Assembly (NCBI RefSeq): GCF_046115515.1
Contig: NZ_CP175953.1
Strand: one strand, 5' to 3'
Origin: Gracilimonas sp017641085
Lineage (GTDB): Bacteria > Bacteroidota > Rhodothermia > Balneolales > Balneolaceae
Length of the DNA: 64,000 bases
In this document: positions 45,116-53,726 of the stretch, piece by piece
How the letters are laid out: every line of letters begins with the position of its first letter
How positions within the stretch are numbered: position 1 is the stretch's first letter
Translations under genes and position numbers: made by a program
Notes under the pieces: generated by a model
What the model saw: the letters and a program-made list of their open reading frames with translations, nothing else
The model's database searches: none
What the model was told of the DNA's origin: nothing

Positions 45116-46363
45116 TTACATTCCCGCAATAGCCTGCATCATAATGGCGCACAAGTAAGCTCCATAAGTACCTAAAGCATAACCCAGAACGGCGAGTAAT
45201 ACACCAACCGGGGCTAACGCTGAATGGAAGGCCGAAGCTACAATAGGAGCAGATGCTGCTCCCCCTACGTTAGCCTGACTTCCAACGGCAACAAAGAAGA
45301 AAGGTGCTTTAATAAGCTTTCCAACCGTCAACAATACGGCCACATGAATCAGGATCCACACGGCACCGATTACAAAGAAACCGGGTGCATCCAGCATGGA
45401 TGCAATGTTCATTTTCATACCTATTGTCATTACCAGGATGTACAGAAAAAGACTTCCCAGTTTAGAAGCTCCGGCCCCTTCAAGATTTCGAACTTTGGTG
45501 AACGACAGGATAAGTCCGCCGGTAGTAGCTACTACTACAATCCAAAAGAAGGAAGAGTTGAGGCTTAAATCAGCCAGAGCCGGCGCATTTTCATCGATCC
45601 AAGGAGCGATGGTGTCACCGGCAAGGTGACCAAGAGCTACGATCACGAAAGCCACGGCAATTATTTTAGTGAAATCCACCAGGGTTGGAACCCGGGCAAT
45701 GTTGGCCTGATATTCAGCGATGTTGTGTTTTAGTTCATCAATAGCAGACGAGTCGGCTTTAAACCACTTATCCACCTGCTCGGAGATACCCGCACCGTAG
45801 AGCAGGAAAGCCATCCAGATGTTGGCTACGATAATATCCACAGTTACCATAGCGCCGAAAAGATCGGTACTTGGCTCAAACACTTCCAGCATGGCGGTTT
45901 GGTTGGCACCACCGCCAATCCAGCTTCCGGCCACGGTTGCAAGTCCACGCCAAACGGCATCCGGTCCGGTTCCGCCAACAATTTCAGGACTGATGGTTCC
46001 CACAATAAGCAAGGCAATGGGGCCGCCAATCATAATACTTCCGGTTCCTGCCAAAAACATAATGACTGCTTTTGGTCCCAGGTTCATAATTCCTTTGAGA
46101 TCTATGCTCAGGGTGAGCAGTACCAAACTTGCCGGCAGTAGATATCGGGAAGCTACATAATAGAGATTGGAATCGGCTTCAGAAACTACCCCAAAGGTAG
46201 TCAGCAGCGAAGGGATGAAGTAGCACAAGAGCAGCGAAGGCACAAACTTGTAGAATTTCTGCCATTTGGGATTATCACTGTGAGAGGTAATGAAAATTCC
46301 GGCCAGTATAGCCATCAAAAGTCCAAAGGTAACCGCATCGCTGGTGATTAGTGCTGAATCCAT
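45116..46363 (-). CDS. DUF819-family membrane protein
   Basis: This 415-residue polytopic protein belongs to the DUF819 (YjcL-like) family. About ten to eleven helices are seen, with the conserved GSWIGGGANQTAM near residue 145 and the GSQANVGGAASAPIVASAF segment near 365, two Gly/Asn-rich re-entrant-like motifs that mirror each other and suggest a duplicated transporter fold. A role as a transporter is likely, but the substrate is unknown to me. It is divergent from lysC. Confidence 0.85.
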   Translation of the reverse strand: MDSALITSDAVTFGLLMAILAGIFITSHSDNPKWQKFYKFVPSLLLCYFIPSLLTTFGVVSEADSNLYYVASRYLLPASLVLLTLSIDLKGIMNLGPKAVIMFLAGTGSIMIGGPIALLIVGTISPEIVGGTGPDAVWRGLATVAGSWIGGGANQTAMLEVFEPSTDLFGAMVTVDIIVANIWMAFLLYGAGISEQVDKWFKADSSAIDELKHNIAEYQANIARVPTLVDFTKIIAVAFVIVALGHLAGDTIAPWIDENAPALADLSLNSSFFWIVVVATTGGLILSFTKVRNLEGAGASKLGSLFLYILVMTIGMKMNIASMLDAPGFFVIGAVWILIHVAVLLTVGKLIKAPFFFVAVGSQANVGGAASAPIVASAFHSALAPVGVLLAVLGYALGTYGAYLCAIMMQAIAGM

Positions 46364-46415
46364 GAAGTAAATTTTGTTCTGAATTTAATGTCGAGTGAGG
46401 ATACAAAATTCTTGG

Positions 46416-46436
46416 GAATGAGGCATGTACTCATTC
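46416..46436. promoter_or_regulatory. Palindrome between DUF819 and lysC
   Basis: GAATGAG-N7-CTCATTC is a perfect 7-bp inverted repeat in the 185-base divergent region. A related CTCACTCATTC lies nearer lysC at 46515. It may be an operator. No lysine riboswitch is seen. Confidence 0.3.
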
Positions 46437-46548
46437 ATCCCTTAAAAACCGTAAAAAAATGGTTAAATAGAGCTTTTCTATAGGGGATTGGCCGATAGAG
46501 TCTTTATTTTCTGCGCTCACTCATTCATCAATAAACTTTTTAGAATTA

Positions 46549-47877
46549 ATGATTGTATCCAAATTCGGAGGCACCAGTGTAGGCACGTTCGATGCCATGC
46601 AACGCAGTGCCAAAATCGTTGCGTCTGATCCGGACCGCCGGCTCATCGTGATTAGTGCGACTTCCGGCACCACCAACGACTTAGTAGCCCTTTCAGCAAG
46701 CCAGCTAGATTCTACCCAGAGGGAAGAACTTCTTGGCAATATAGAGAAGCGCCATCTTGCCATTATTGAGCAATGTAAAGAGGAAGAGAAGCTCAGAGAT
46801 GCATTTTATACCGAGTTTTCCGGGCTGCGCGAACATCTTGATTTTGTAGGACGTGATAAGCGCTGGAAAGATGCCTTATACGCATTCGGAGAGTTGATGT
46901 CCACCCGGATTTTTGTTGAAGTACTAAGAGAATACGGAGTGGATGCCGAGTGGCTGGATGCCCGGAATGTGATGAAAACCGATTCCACCTTTGGGAATGC
47001 AGAGCCCATTCTCGCATCCATTAAAAAGAAGGCTGATAAACATATTCAGAAAGGGAAAACCTATCTGACTCAGGGCTTTATTGGTTCGGATGTATTTGGA
47101 AATACCACCACGCTGGGCCGGGGCGGGAGTGATTTTTCAGCCTCTTTGTTTGCTGAGACCATAGGTGCCGACACCCTTGAGATCTGGACGGATGTAGCCG
47201 GGGTGTTTACTACCGATCCTCGTATTGTACCCGACGCCTTTCCGATTAATGAGATCACGTTTGATGAGGCGGCTGAGCTTTCGGTTTTTGGCGGGAAAGT
47301 GCTGCACCCGGCAACCTTAAAACCGGCAATGAGAGCAGGGGTAAACGTACGGGTAGCTTCCAGTTCTGATCCCGAAAATTCCGGTACATACATCGTAAAA
47401 GATGCGGAGAAAAAGCCGCCTATTCGGGCAATTTCCCTGCGTAAAGATCAGACCTTACTGACGGTAAACAGTCTGGAGATGCTTCACCAGCATGGATTTC
47501 TGGCACATTTGTTTAATGTACTGGCAGAGCATAAAATATCAGTTGACCTGGTGAGTACAAGTGAGGTAAGCGTAGCGCTCACCCTGGATACGGCTGTAAA
47601 TGCGGCCAACAAGGTAGAGTTAAATGAGGATGTGCTGGAAGAACTCGGCCGGTTTGCAGAAGTCATCGTGGAAGAGGAGCTTGCATTGATTGCTTTGATA
47701 GGGAATGATCTCCAGAAGACTTCGGGAATCGGTGGGCCGTTATTTACTGCCCTGGAAGAGTATAACGTCCGGTTAATTTGTCATGGGGCCAGCCCGAATA
47801 ATCTTTGTTTTTTGGTTGAGCAGAAACAAGCTGAAGATATCGTGCGGATGTTGCACGCGAAATTTATCACTGAATAA
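46549..47877 (+). CDS. lysC: Aspartate kinase
   Basis: This 442-residue enzyme phosphorylates aspartate, the first step to lysine, threonine, methionine and diaminopimelate. The N-terminus VSKFGGTSVGTFDAM is the kinase signature, and LTQGFIGSD plus TLGRGGSDFSAS form the nucleotide and aspartate site. Two ACT domains (about 300-442) should give allosteric control, for example HKISVDLVSTSEVSVALTLD. It lies 11 bases before dapB and starts the lysine/DAP operon. It is monofunctional, without a homoserine dehydrogenase domain. Confidence 0.95.
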   Translation: MIVSKFGGTSVGTFDAMQRSAKIVASDPDRRLIVISATSGTTNDLVALSASQLDSTQREELLGNIEKRHLAIIEQCKEEEKLRDAFYTEFSGLREHLDFVGRDKRWKDALYAFGELMSTRIFVEVLREYGVDAEWLDARNVMKTDSTFGNAEPILASIKKKADKHIQKGKTYLTQGFIGSDVFGNTTTLGRGGSDFSASLFAETIGADTLEIWTDVAGVFTTDPRIVPDAFPINEITFDEAAELSVFGGKVLHPATLKPAMRAGVNVRVASSSDPENSGTYIVKDAEKKPPIRAISLRKDQTLLTVNSLEMLHQHGFLAHLFNVLAEHKISVDLVSTSEVSVALTLDTAVNAANKVELNEDVLEELGRFAEVIVEEELALIALIGNDLQKTSGIGGPLFTALEEYNVRLICHGASPNNLCFLVEQKQAEDIVRMLHAKFITE

Positions 47878-47888
47878 GAATCAGATTT

Positions 47889-48566
47889 ATGAAAATTGCA
47901 GTTATTGGAACAGGAAAGACCGGTGGAAAAGTGGTGGAGCTTTTAGGAGATGAACTATCCGAAGCTTTTGACTCATCGAATCCCCCCACCGTAGAGAAAC
48001 TTCAAGCAGCTGATGCGGTTATCATCTTTGTACCGGGCGACGCGGTGCCTGATGTAATGGACACAGTGATTGAGGCCGGCATCCCGGCCGCATGGGGAAG
48101 TACCGGTTGTGAGTGGCCAAACGATTTGGAGGAGCAGGTAAAAGCCAAGAATGCGAAATGGATTATGGCTTCCAATTTTAGCCTGGGAATGAATGTAATC
48201 CGCAAAAGCATCGAGGCTATTTCGGCGGGATCAAACATTTTGAAAGACCCGGAATTTCATATTCACGAAGTGCATCACGTTCATAAAAAAGATGCCCCCA
48301 GCGGAACGGCACTGTCCTGGAAGGAGTGGTTGGATAAGGAAGCGGAAGTAACCTCAGCCCGTGAAGGTGATGTGAAAGGAATTCATGAACTGACCCTGAA
48401 AACAGAAACAGAAGAAATCACCCTAAAACATAAGGCCTTAGACCGTGCTTTATTTGCAGAAGGGGCGATTTGGGCCGCAAAGCAACTGGTAAACCATTCG
48501 AAGATGGAAGCAGGAATTCGTACCTTTGGGCAGTTATTTGATCAAGTAATGGAGGAACAAAAATAA
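47889..48566 (+). CDS. dapB: 4-hydroxy-tetrahydrodipicolinate reductase, short form
   Basis: This 225-residue enzyme reduces the DapA product using NAD(P)H. The N-terminal Rossmann motif is VIGTGKTGGKV. The catalytic segment HEVHHVHKKDAPSGTAL contains the active-site His and Lys. It is about 45 residues shorter than E. coli DapB, mostly in the nucleotide-binding domain, which I take as a lineage form and not a truncation, since both domains close properly. Its stop overlaps the dapA start by one base. Confidence 0.92.
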   Translation: MKIAVIGTGKTGGKVVELLGDELSEAFDSSNPPTVEKLQAADAVIIFVPGDAVPDVMDTVIEAGIPAAWGSTGCEWPNDLEEQVKAKNAKWIMASNFSLGMNVIRKSIEAISAGSNILKDPEFHIHEVHHVHKKDAPSGTALSWKEWLDKEAEVTSAREGDVKGIHELTLKTETEEITLKHKALDRALFAEGAIWAAKQLVNHSKMEAGIRTFGQLFDQVMEEQK

Positions 48567-49450
48567 TGGAAAATTTTCCACTGTGGACGGCTATTGTCAC
48601 CCCGATGAACACAGACGGGAGTGTGGACTATGACAGCTTTGAACAGCTTCTCAGAAAACAGGAGGAGGCCGGCAATGGCGTTTTGATTTTGGGCAGTACC
48701 GGAGAAGGGCTGAACCTGAATGAAGAAGAAAAAAGAGAGGTTGTCGAGTTCACCAAGGATCTGAATCTGGATGTTCCGTTTATGATTGGAGTTGGTGGCT
48801 TTAACCTTCCTGCTCAGGTCGATTTCATCCACTTTTGCAATGAAATAAAACCTGATGCATTACTATTGGTAACACCTCTTTATGCAAAACCGGGAGCTGA
48901 AGGTCAGTTTGAGTGGTTCAGTGAATTGATGGCTGAGACGGATGTTCCCTGTATGCTTTACAATGTACCTTCCCGAACGGGGGTAAAAATGCATCCGAGT
49001 GTTCCCGCCCGCCTCAGTAAAGAATTTGATCACCTGATGGGAGTGAAAGAGGCCAGCGGAAGTGTAGAAGAGTTCAAGGCTTTCCGCCGCGAAGCACCCG
49101 ATGTTAAATTCTACAGCGGTGATGATGGCATGACGCCGGCTTTTAGTAAAGAAGGCGGTGTAGGCTTGGTTTCCGTAGCTTCAAATGTATGGCCGAAAGC
49201 TACTCACAAATATGTGGAACTTTGCCTGAAAGTAGAAACCGAAGGATTATTCCCTTTATGGAAAAATGCCACGGACGCCTTATTCAAAGCCCCGAATCCC
49301 GTTCCCGTAAAAGTTCTGCTTGGCAAAAAGAACTGGATAGCTACTGATACCGTTAGGTTGCCATTGTCGCTGGGTGATATTTCTGAAGAAGTGGAAGCCA
49401 ACCTGACGCAAGCGGATGAGGACATAGCAGCCTGGCTTGCTGAGGAATAA
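48566..49450 (+). CDS. dapA: 4-hydroxy-tetrahydrodipicolinate synthase
   Basis: This 294-residue TIM-barrel enzyme condenses pyruvate with aspartate semialdehyde. GSTGEGLNL binds substrate, Tyr132 in LYNVPSRTG is the proton relay, and Lys161 in MGVKEASGS forms the Schiff base. It starts within the dapB stop (TAATG), so the two are coupled. The reaction order in the pathway is DapA then DapB, opposite to gene order. Confidence 0.94.
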   Translation: MENFPLWTAIVTPMNTDGSVDYDSFEQLLRKQEEAGNGVLILGSTGEGLNLNEEEKREVVEFTKDLNLDVPFMIGVGGFNLPAQVDFIHFCNEIKPDALLLVTPLYAKPGAEGQFEWFSELMAETDVPCMLYNVPSRTGVKMHPSVPARLSKEFDHLMGVKEASGSVEEFKAFRREAPDVKFYSGDDGMTPAFSKEGGVGLVSVASNVWPKATHKYVELCLKVETEGLFPLWKNATDALFKAPNPVPVKVLLGKKNWIATDTVRLPLSLGDISEEVEANLTQADEDIAAWLAEE

Positions 49451-49461
49451 AATTAGTATTT

Positions 49462-49534
49462 AGTCATTCTGAGCCAAGCAAAGAATCTTCAAAGGTTTGG
49501 TTAGCGAAGATCTTAAAGACTGCTTGGAATGTCG
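49462..49534. repeat. Dispersed palindromic repeat (TCATTCTGAGC...AGAATCTT)
   Basis: TCATTCTGAGCCAAGCAAAG followed by AATCTT opens a degenerate palindrome that closes with GCGAAGATCTT and GGAATG. It belongs to the family seen at 14489-14609 and separates dapA from dapD. Confidence 0.6.
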
Positions 49535-49566
49535 CAATCAATGAATTCAATAATCAAAACTATAGA

Positions 49567-50313
49567 ATGAGTTACGAAGATATTTTAGATCAACTGGAAG
49601 AAGGAACTGTAAGAGCAGCCAACAAAACCGAAAATGGCTGGGAGGCAAATGTTGAAGTGAAAGAAGCCATTTTGGCCTCTTTTAAAGACGGTGAAAATAC
49701 TTCCTATGAAGGCATTTATGAGGGGTTTGTAGATAAACACAACCTGCCTCCCCGGTATTTTGGTCCTGAGGACGGTGTGCGTTTGGTTCCGGGTGGTTCA
49801 TCCGTTCGCAGAGGGGCCTACGTTTCATCCGGTGTAATCATTATGCCGCCTGCTTATATCAATGTTGGTGCTTATGTGGATGAAGGTTCAATGGTTGATA
49901 GCCATGCTCTCGTGGGTTCTTGTGCCCAGATTGGGAAGAATGTACACATTTCAGCCGGAGTACAGATAGGTGGAGTATTAGAGCCTGTCGGGATGAATCC
50001 GGTGATCATCGAAGATGATTGTTTTATCGGGGCTGGTTCAGTGATAGTGGAAGGAATTCTTGTGAAGAAAGGAGCCGTTATTGCACCCGGTGTTACGCTT
50101 TCCAAAGCCGTTCCTGTTTATGATACGGTGAATGAGAAAGTTCTGGAGCGTGGTTCAGCTATTCCTGAAAATGCAGTGGTTATTCCGGGAACACGTCCGG
50201 TGAGTAACGATTGGGCTAAAGAAAATGGCCTCAGCATGGCTTGCCCGATTATCGTGAAGTACAGAGATGAAGGAAGTAACGCTTCCCTGGAATTAGAAGA
50301 AGCCCTTCGGTAG
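49567..50313 (+). CDS. dapD: Tetrahydrodipicolinate N-succinyltransferase
   Basis: This 248-residue enzyme transfers a succinyl group to tetrahydrodipicolinate, so this organism uses the succinylase route to diaminopimelate. The middle of the protein is a left-handed beta helix of hexapeptide repeats, for example VRRGAYVSSGVIIMPPAYIN and AQIGKNVHISAGVQIGGVLE. The C-terminus has the RPVSNDWAKENGLSMACPI segment. It follows dapA after a repeat element and is probably in the same transcript. No dapE or dapF is in the window. Confidence 0.9.
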   Translation: MSYEDILDQLEEGTVRAANKTENGWEANVEVKEAILASFKDGENTSYEGIYEGFVDKHNLPPRYFGPEDGVRLVPGGSSVRRGAYVSSGVIIMPPAYINVGAYVDEGSMVDSHALVGSCAQIGKNVHISAGVQIGGVLEPVGMNPVIIEDDCFIGAGSVIVEGILVKKGAVIAPGVTLSKAVPVYDTVNEKVLERGSAIPENAVVIPGTRPVSNDWAKENGLSMACPIIVKYRDEGSNASLELEEALR

Positions 50314-50325
50314 TCATGTGATAAC

Positions 50326-50376
50326 GTGTTAAAGTGTTTACGATCATGGATAGAAACGTAAACACTTTAACACTTT
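50326..50376. terminator. 17-bp inverted repeat between dapD and thrC
   Basis: GTGTTAAAGTGTTTACG and CGTAAACACTTTAACAC form a perfect 17-bp stem with a 14-base loop, ending in TTTT. It lies between convergent genes and should terminate both. The stem is AT-rich and internally repetitive (AAAGTGTT, ACACTTT). Confidence 0.7.
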
Positions 50377-52083
50377 TCAGACTGCCAGAGCTTTATTCGC
50401 AATTGCCAATCCTTTCACAAACGCCTGAATTACGGCTTCCAGGGTATCTGGGGATGCTCCCTTAGAAGTAAAGCGATGTCCTTCTTTCTCAAGGGTCAGG
50501 GTTACAATTACCAGAGAGTCGGTATCCGGACTCAGGATTTCCACTTCGTGATTTATGACTTCAAGCGGAAGAAACCCATCCGTTTCGGATTTGATAGCGG
50601 TTAGAATGGCATCAATGGGTCCCACACCCTGATCAAGGGAAATGATCTCGTCTTTGTCTTCAATTTTCAACTTCACGGCTGCACTTACCAGTCCGTGTTT
50701 ACGCATGGTAAGCTTGTAATCCACTACTTCAACCGGGTACTCAAGATCCGCATCCTCATTATAAACCAATGAGCGAAGTACCTTAATCTCTTCCTCTTTA
50801 AGGGTTTTCCCTTTTCGGTTGATGTTATTCACATACTCATCATACAGCTTGGTATGTCCCTCGTCCATATTGACGTTCTCAAAGCCTGTGTTACGTGATT
50901 GACCCCAGCTGTTCTTTTGCATGTCAATAAATCCGGACTCAATATATTGCTGAATGCGTTCGAGGTTTGGTGGGAGTACCGGAGAGGAGAGAGAGTATTT
51001 GGCCACGATATGTGAACTCTTGAGCCCGGTACCCGTGAGCACGAACAGGCATTTCTTTCCTTTAAATTGATCCAGGTTGTTTTTGAAGGTGGCAAGCGGA
51101 ATGGCACAAGCCGGTTCGGTGAAATAACCTTCCTCAACGGTCATTTCTTGCATCGATTCGAGCAATTCATTCTCGGTTGCGGTAAAGGCAAGTCCGTCCG
51201 TTTCCTCAATTCCGCGGAATACCTTGTAGAAGTCCAGCGGGTCGGCCACGGCCACGGCATCCGCCATGGTATTTACCTGTTCTTTGACGATTTTATCCTT
51301 CTTAAAAATCCCTTCCACCACCGGTGAACTTTGTTCGGGTTGAACTGCAATAAAGCTTGGGATTTTTTCAATCATCCCGGCTGCCTTCATCTCTTTGTAG
51401 CCTTTGTAGATGGCAGCAAAATTGGTTCCGGCGCCAATGGGTACAAAGATGTAATCAAATTCAGTATCACCCTGCTCGTACAGCTCATAGGAGAATGATT
51501 TTTGTCCTTCCTGACGGAAAACATAGTCCCCGGCAAGGTAGTAATTTCCGGATTTGGCAAACTCACGACACAGTTTCTCACATGCCATAAAATCACCTTT
51601 AATCTTGATGATAGTCGCGTCATAAATGGTAGCCTGGGCCAGTTTTACTTCAGGCGTTTTTTCCGGCACAAACACGAAACAAGGAATTTTGAAATAACAG
51701 GCATAGGCAGCCACTGATGCAGCCATATTTCCGGTAGAGGCCAGGCAAATAGCATCAGCACCCAGCTCCAGGGCTTTTTGCACTTCTATATAACTTCCCC
51801 GGTCCTTAAAGCATCCGGTGGGATGTTCAAATTCAAGCTTGGCGTACAGTTCAGCATCATATCTCTCGGAAAGACGATCGAGCTTCTTCAGCGATGTATA
51901 ATGGTTCTTGAGAGGATCCGGTAAAATCTCTTTCAGCGGATACTGAATGTGCTTTTCGGATTTGTTGTACTCAATATCCAGAACGCCTCCGCAATGCGTG
52001 CAGTAGGTGCTGGTTTCTCTCTCGTCATTTTCACGGCCGCACATAATGCAGCTCATGGTATATCCGGAATTGCTTGATTTCAT
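50377..52083 (-). CDS. thrC: Threonine synthase fused to a LeuA-type regulatory domain
   Basis: This 568-residue protein has an N-terminal zinc ribbon (Cys12, Cys15, Cys28, Cys31), a fold-type II PLP domain with Schiff-base Lys93 in PTGCFKDRGS and GAGTN near residue 218, and an unusual C-terminal part. Residues about 449-568 (VVDYKLT..., ISLDQGVGPIDAILTAI, FTSKGASPDTLEAVIQAF) match the allosteric dimerisation domain of 2-isopropylmalate/citramalate synthases, preceded by a LeuA-like linker (GKTLKEEEIKVLRSLV). Threonine synthase makes threonine from phosphohomoserine. The added domain suggests feedback by leucine, isoleucine or a related ligand. Cysteate synthase-like function is an alternative. 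Confidence 0.82.
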   Translation of the reverse strand: MKSSNSGYTMSCIMCGRENDERETSTYCTHCGGVLDIEYNKSEKHIQYPLKEILPDPLKNHYTSLKKLDRLSERYDAELYAKLEFEHPTGCFKDRGSYIEVQKALELGADAICLASTGNMAASVAAYACYFKIPCFVFVPEKTPEVKLAQATIYDATIIKIKGDFMACEKLCREFAKSGNYYLAGDYVFRQEGQKSFSYELYEQGDTEFDYIFVPIGAGTNFAAIYKGYKEMKAAGMIEKIPSFIAVQPEQSSPVVEGIFKKDKIVKEQVNTMADAVAVADPLDFYKVFRGIEETDGLAFTATENELLESMQEMTVEEGYFTEPACAIPLATFKNNLDQFKGKKCLFVLTGTGLKSSHIVAKYSLSSPVLPPNLERIQQYIESGFIDMQKNSWGQSRNTGFENVNMDEGHTKLYDEYVNNINRKGKTLKEEEIKVLRSLVYNEDADLEYPVEVVDYKLTMRKHGLVSAAVKLKIEDKDEIISLDQGVGPIDAILTAIKSETDGFLPLEVINHEVEILSPDTDSLVIVTLTLEKEGHRFTSKGASPDTLEAVIQAFVKGLAIANKALAV

Positions 52084-52170
52084 AGGATAATGCTATTGGG
52101 ATTGTCGCAAATAAACTGTTTTAGAAGGTATCAAAAAATTAAGAAAAAAGCGCTTTTTCAGCCGTTCTGA

Positions 52171-52416
52171 TTACAATGGAAGTATAATAATTTCTTCAAA
52201 ATCCAGGTCCAGTTCACTTAAAACCGGAGCTGCAATTTCTTCAATTTCATGCTCTTCGTAGTCATTCAATCCTTCCAGCTTCACATATAGAATATCGTTG
52301 TGTTCGTCGATGAAAAATTGTGCATCGGTCGACTCAAAACTGTCTCTCAGGGTTTGAATAAGGAATTCTACATCCTCAATAAAAGCTTTAATTTCGTCTT
52401 CGGTAGGTTCGCTCAT
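52171..52416 (-). CDS. Small acidic protein of unknown function
   Basis: This 81-residue protein is strongly acidic and probably folds as a helix followed by beta strands (FFIDEHNDILYVKLEGLND). There is no signal, metal motif or known family that I recognise. It is divergent from anmK with a 38-base gap, and it has normal codon use, so it appears to be a real gene. Confidence 0.6.
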   Translation of the reverse strand: MSEPTEDEIKAFIEDVEFLIQTLRDSFESTDAQFFIDEHNDILYVKLEGLNDYEEHEIEEIAAPVLSELDLDFEEIIILPL

Positions 52417-52454
52417 TTTCCGTAGGTTCTTGCTTATAAATTCAGCCTAAATCT

Positions 52455-53633
52455 ATGAATAATTATTTGGCAAAACTGTGGGAAATTTCCCGGAAACCGG
52501 AACGGCTCATTGTAGGGTTGATGTCCGGCACTTCTCTGGACGGACTGGATATATGCTTGTGTAAGGTGTACGGATCGGGAAGTAATTCAAAGATTGAAGT
52601 GATAAAGTTCACAACAAAGGAATATTCAACTCCTTTGCGAGATCGAATTCGTGCTATTCAATCAAAGGAACAGGTACCTGCCCGGGAATTAACCATTCTG
52701 CATACCGAACTTGCCGGACGATATGCTTCCTGCATTTTGGATTCACTGAATGACTGGGATATTGACCCTGGAGATGTTGACTTGATTGCCAGCCACGGCC
52801 AAACCATATATCATGCCCCTGCCCAAAGTGAGGGCGAAGAACATGCCACCCTTCAGATTGTAGATGGAGATCATATTGCTCATAAGTCAGGAATTATCAC
52901 TATTTCCGATTTTCGACAGAAACACACCGCTGTTGGGGGAGAAGGTGCGCCGCTGGCTGGTATATTTGATGAAGTGCTTTTTCGTCATCCGGAGAAGCAC
53001 CGGCTTTTGCTGAACCTGGGAGGGATCGCCAATTTTACCTGGTTGCCTTCCCATAAAAGCGGGGACCCAATTTTGACCAGCGATACCGGCCCGGCCAACA
53101 CACTCATCAATGAGGCCATGCAAAAATATTTTGATCAGCCTTTTGACAAAGGAGGTAAAGTGGCTGCATCCGGAACTGTTCATTCCGAACTGGTTAGGTA
53201 TATTTTGCTTGAACCTTATTTTAGAAAAGCATTTCCAAAAACAACCGGTCAGGAAGATTTCAGGCTGGAATTCACCGAAAACCTGATGGAAGGGCATGGC
53301 ATTGAACTTGCGAAGGAAGACCTTGTGGCTACGCTAACGGCGGTCACATCGCAAAGTATCAGCCGGGCCTTTGATGAGATAGTCGGTGATCAGGAGTTTG
53401 AGTGTTTTGTAAGTGGAGGAGGCATTCACAACAAAACGTTGATGAATGATCTGAAAGAGCGAAACCCCAATGCAACATTCAAGGATATAGAAGACCTGGG
53501 AATTTCAGTCGATGCCAAAGAAGCTGCCATGATGGCCTTTTTTGGCAATGAGTTAGTGGCCGGAGAAGGATTTTCTATTCCGGGGGTTACGGAAGAAAAA
53601 GTTCATTTAGGGAAGATTAGTCTGCCGGGGTAA
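52455..53633 (+). CDS. anmK: Anhydro-N-acetylmuramic acid kinase
   Basis: This 392-residue ASKHA-fold kinase phosphorylates anhydroMurNAc with ring opening, giving MurNAc 6-phosphate in cell-wall recycling. GLMSGTSLDGLDI is the N-terminal ATP/substrate motif, followed by SHGQTIYH, LNLGGIANFT, DTGPANTLINEAM and FVSGGGIHN. Length is normal. It complements the NamZ-like enzyme at 32 kb, which also frees MurNAc units, though it is not in an operon with it. Confidence 0.93.
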   Translation: MNNYLAKLWEISRKPERLIVGLMSGTSLDGLDICLCKVYGSGSNSKIEVIKFTTKEYSTPLRDRIRAIQSKEQVPARELTILHTELAGRYASCILDSLNDWDIDPGDVDLIASHGQTIYHAPAQSEGEEHATLQIVDGDHIAHKSGIITISDFRQKHTAVGGEGAPLAGIFDEVLFRHPEKHRLLLNLGGIANFTWLPSHKSGDPILTSDTGPANTLINEAMQKYFDQPFDKGGKVAASGTVHSELVRYILLEPYFRKAFPKTTGQEDFRLEFTENLMEGHGIELAKEDLVATLTAVTSQSISRAFDEIVGDQEFECFVSGGGIHNKTLMNDLKERNPNATFKDIEDLGISVDAKEAAMMAFFGNELVAGEGFSIPGVTEEKVHLGKISLPG

Positions 53634-53726
53634 GAATCACTGTTTTTGAACCCTGATTCACATGATTTTCGAATTACCCGGATTTATTTGAACATGTTCT
53701 GTAGAAACAGTTTTTTCCTTATTCAA

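Noticed and set aside
46364..46548. Lysine riboswitch before lysC
   Set aside because: The gap is 185 bases and lacks the conserved five-helix lysine aptamer sequences; only a simple palindrome is seen.
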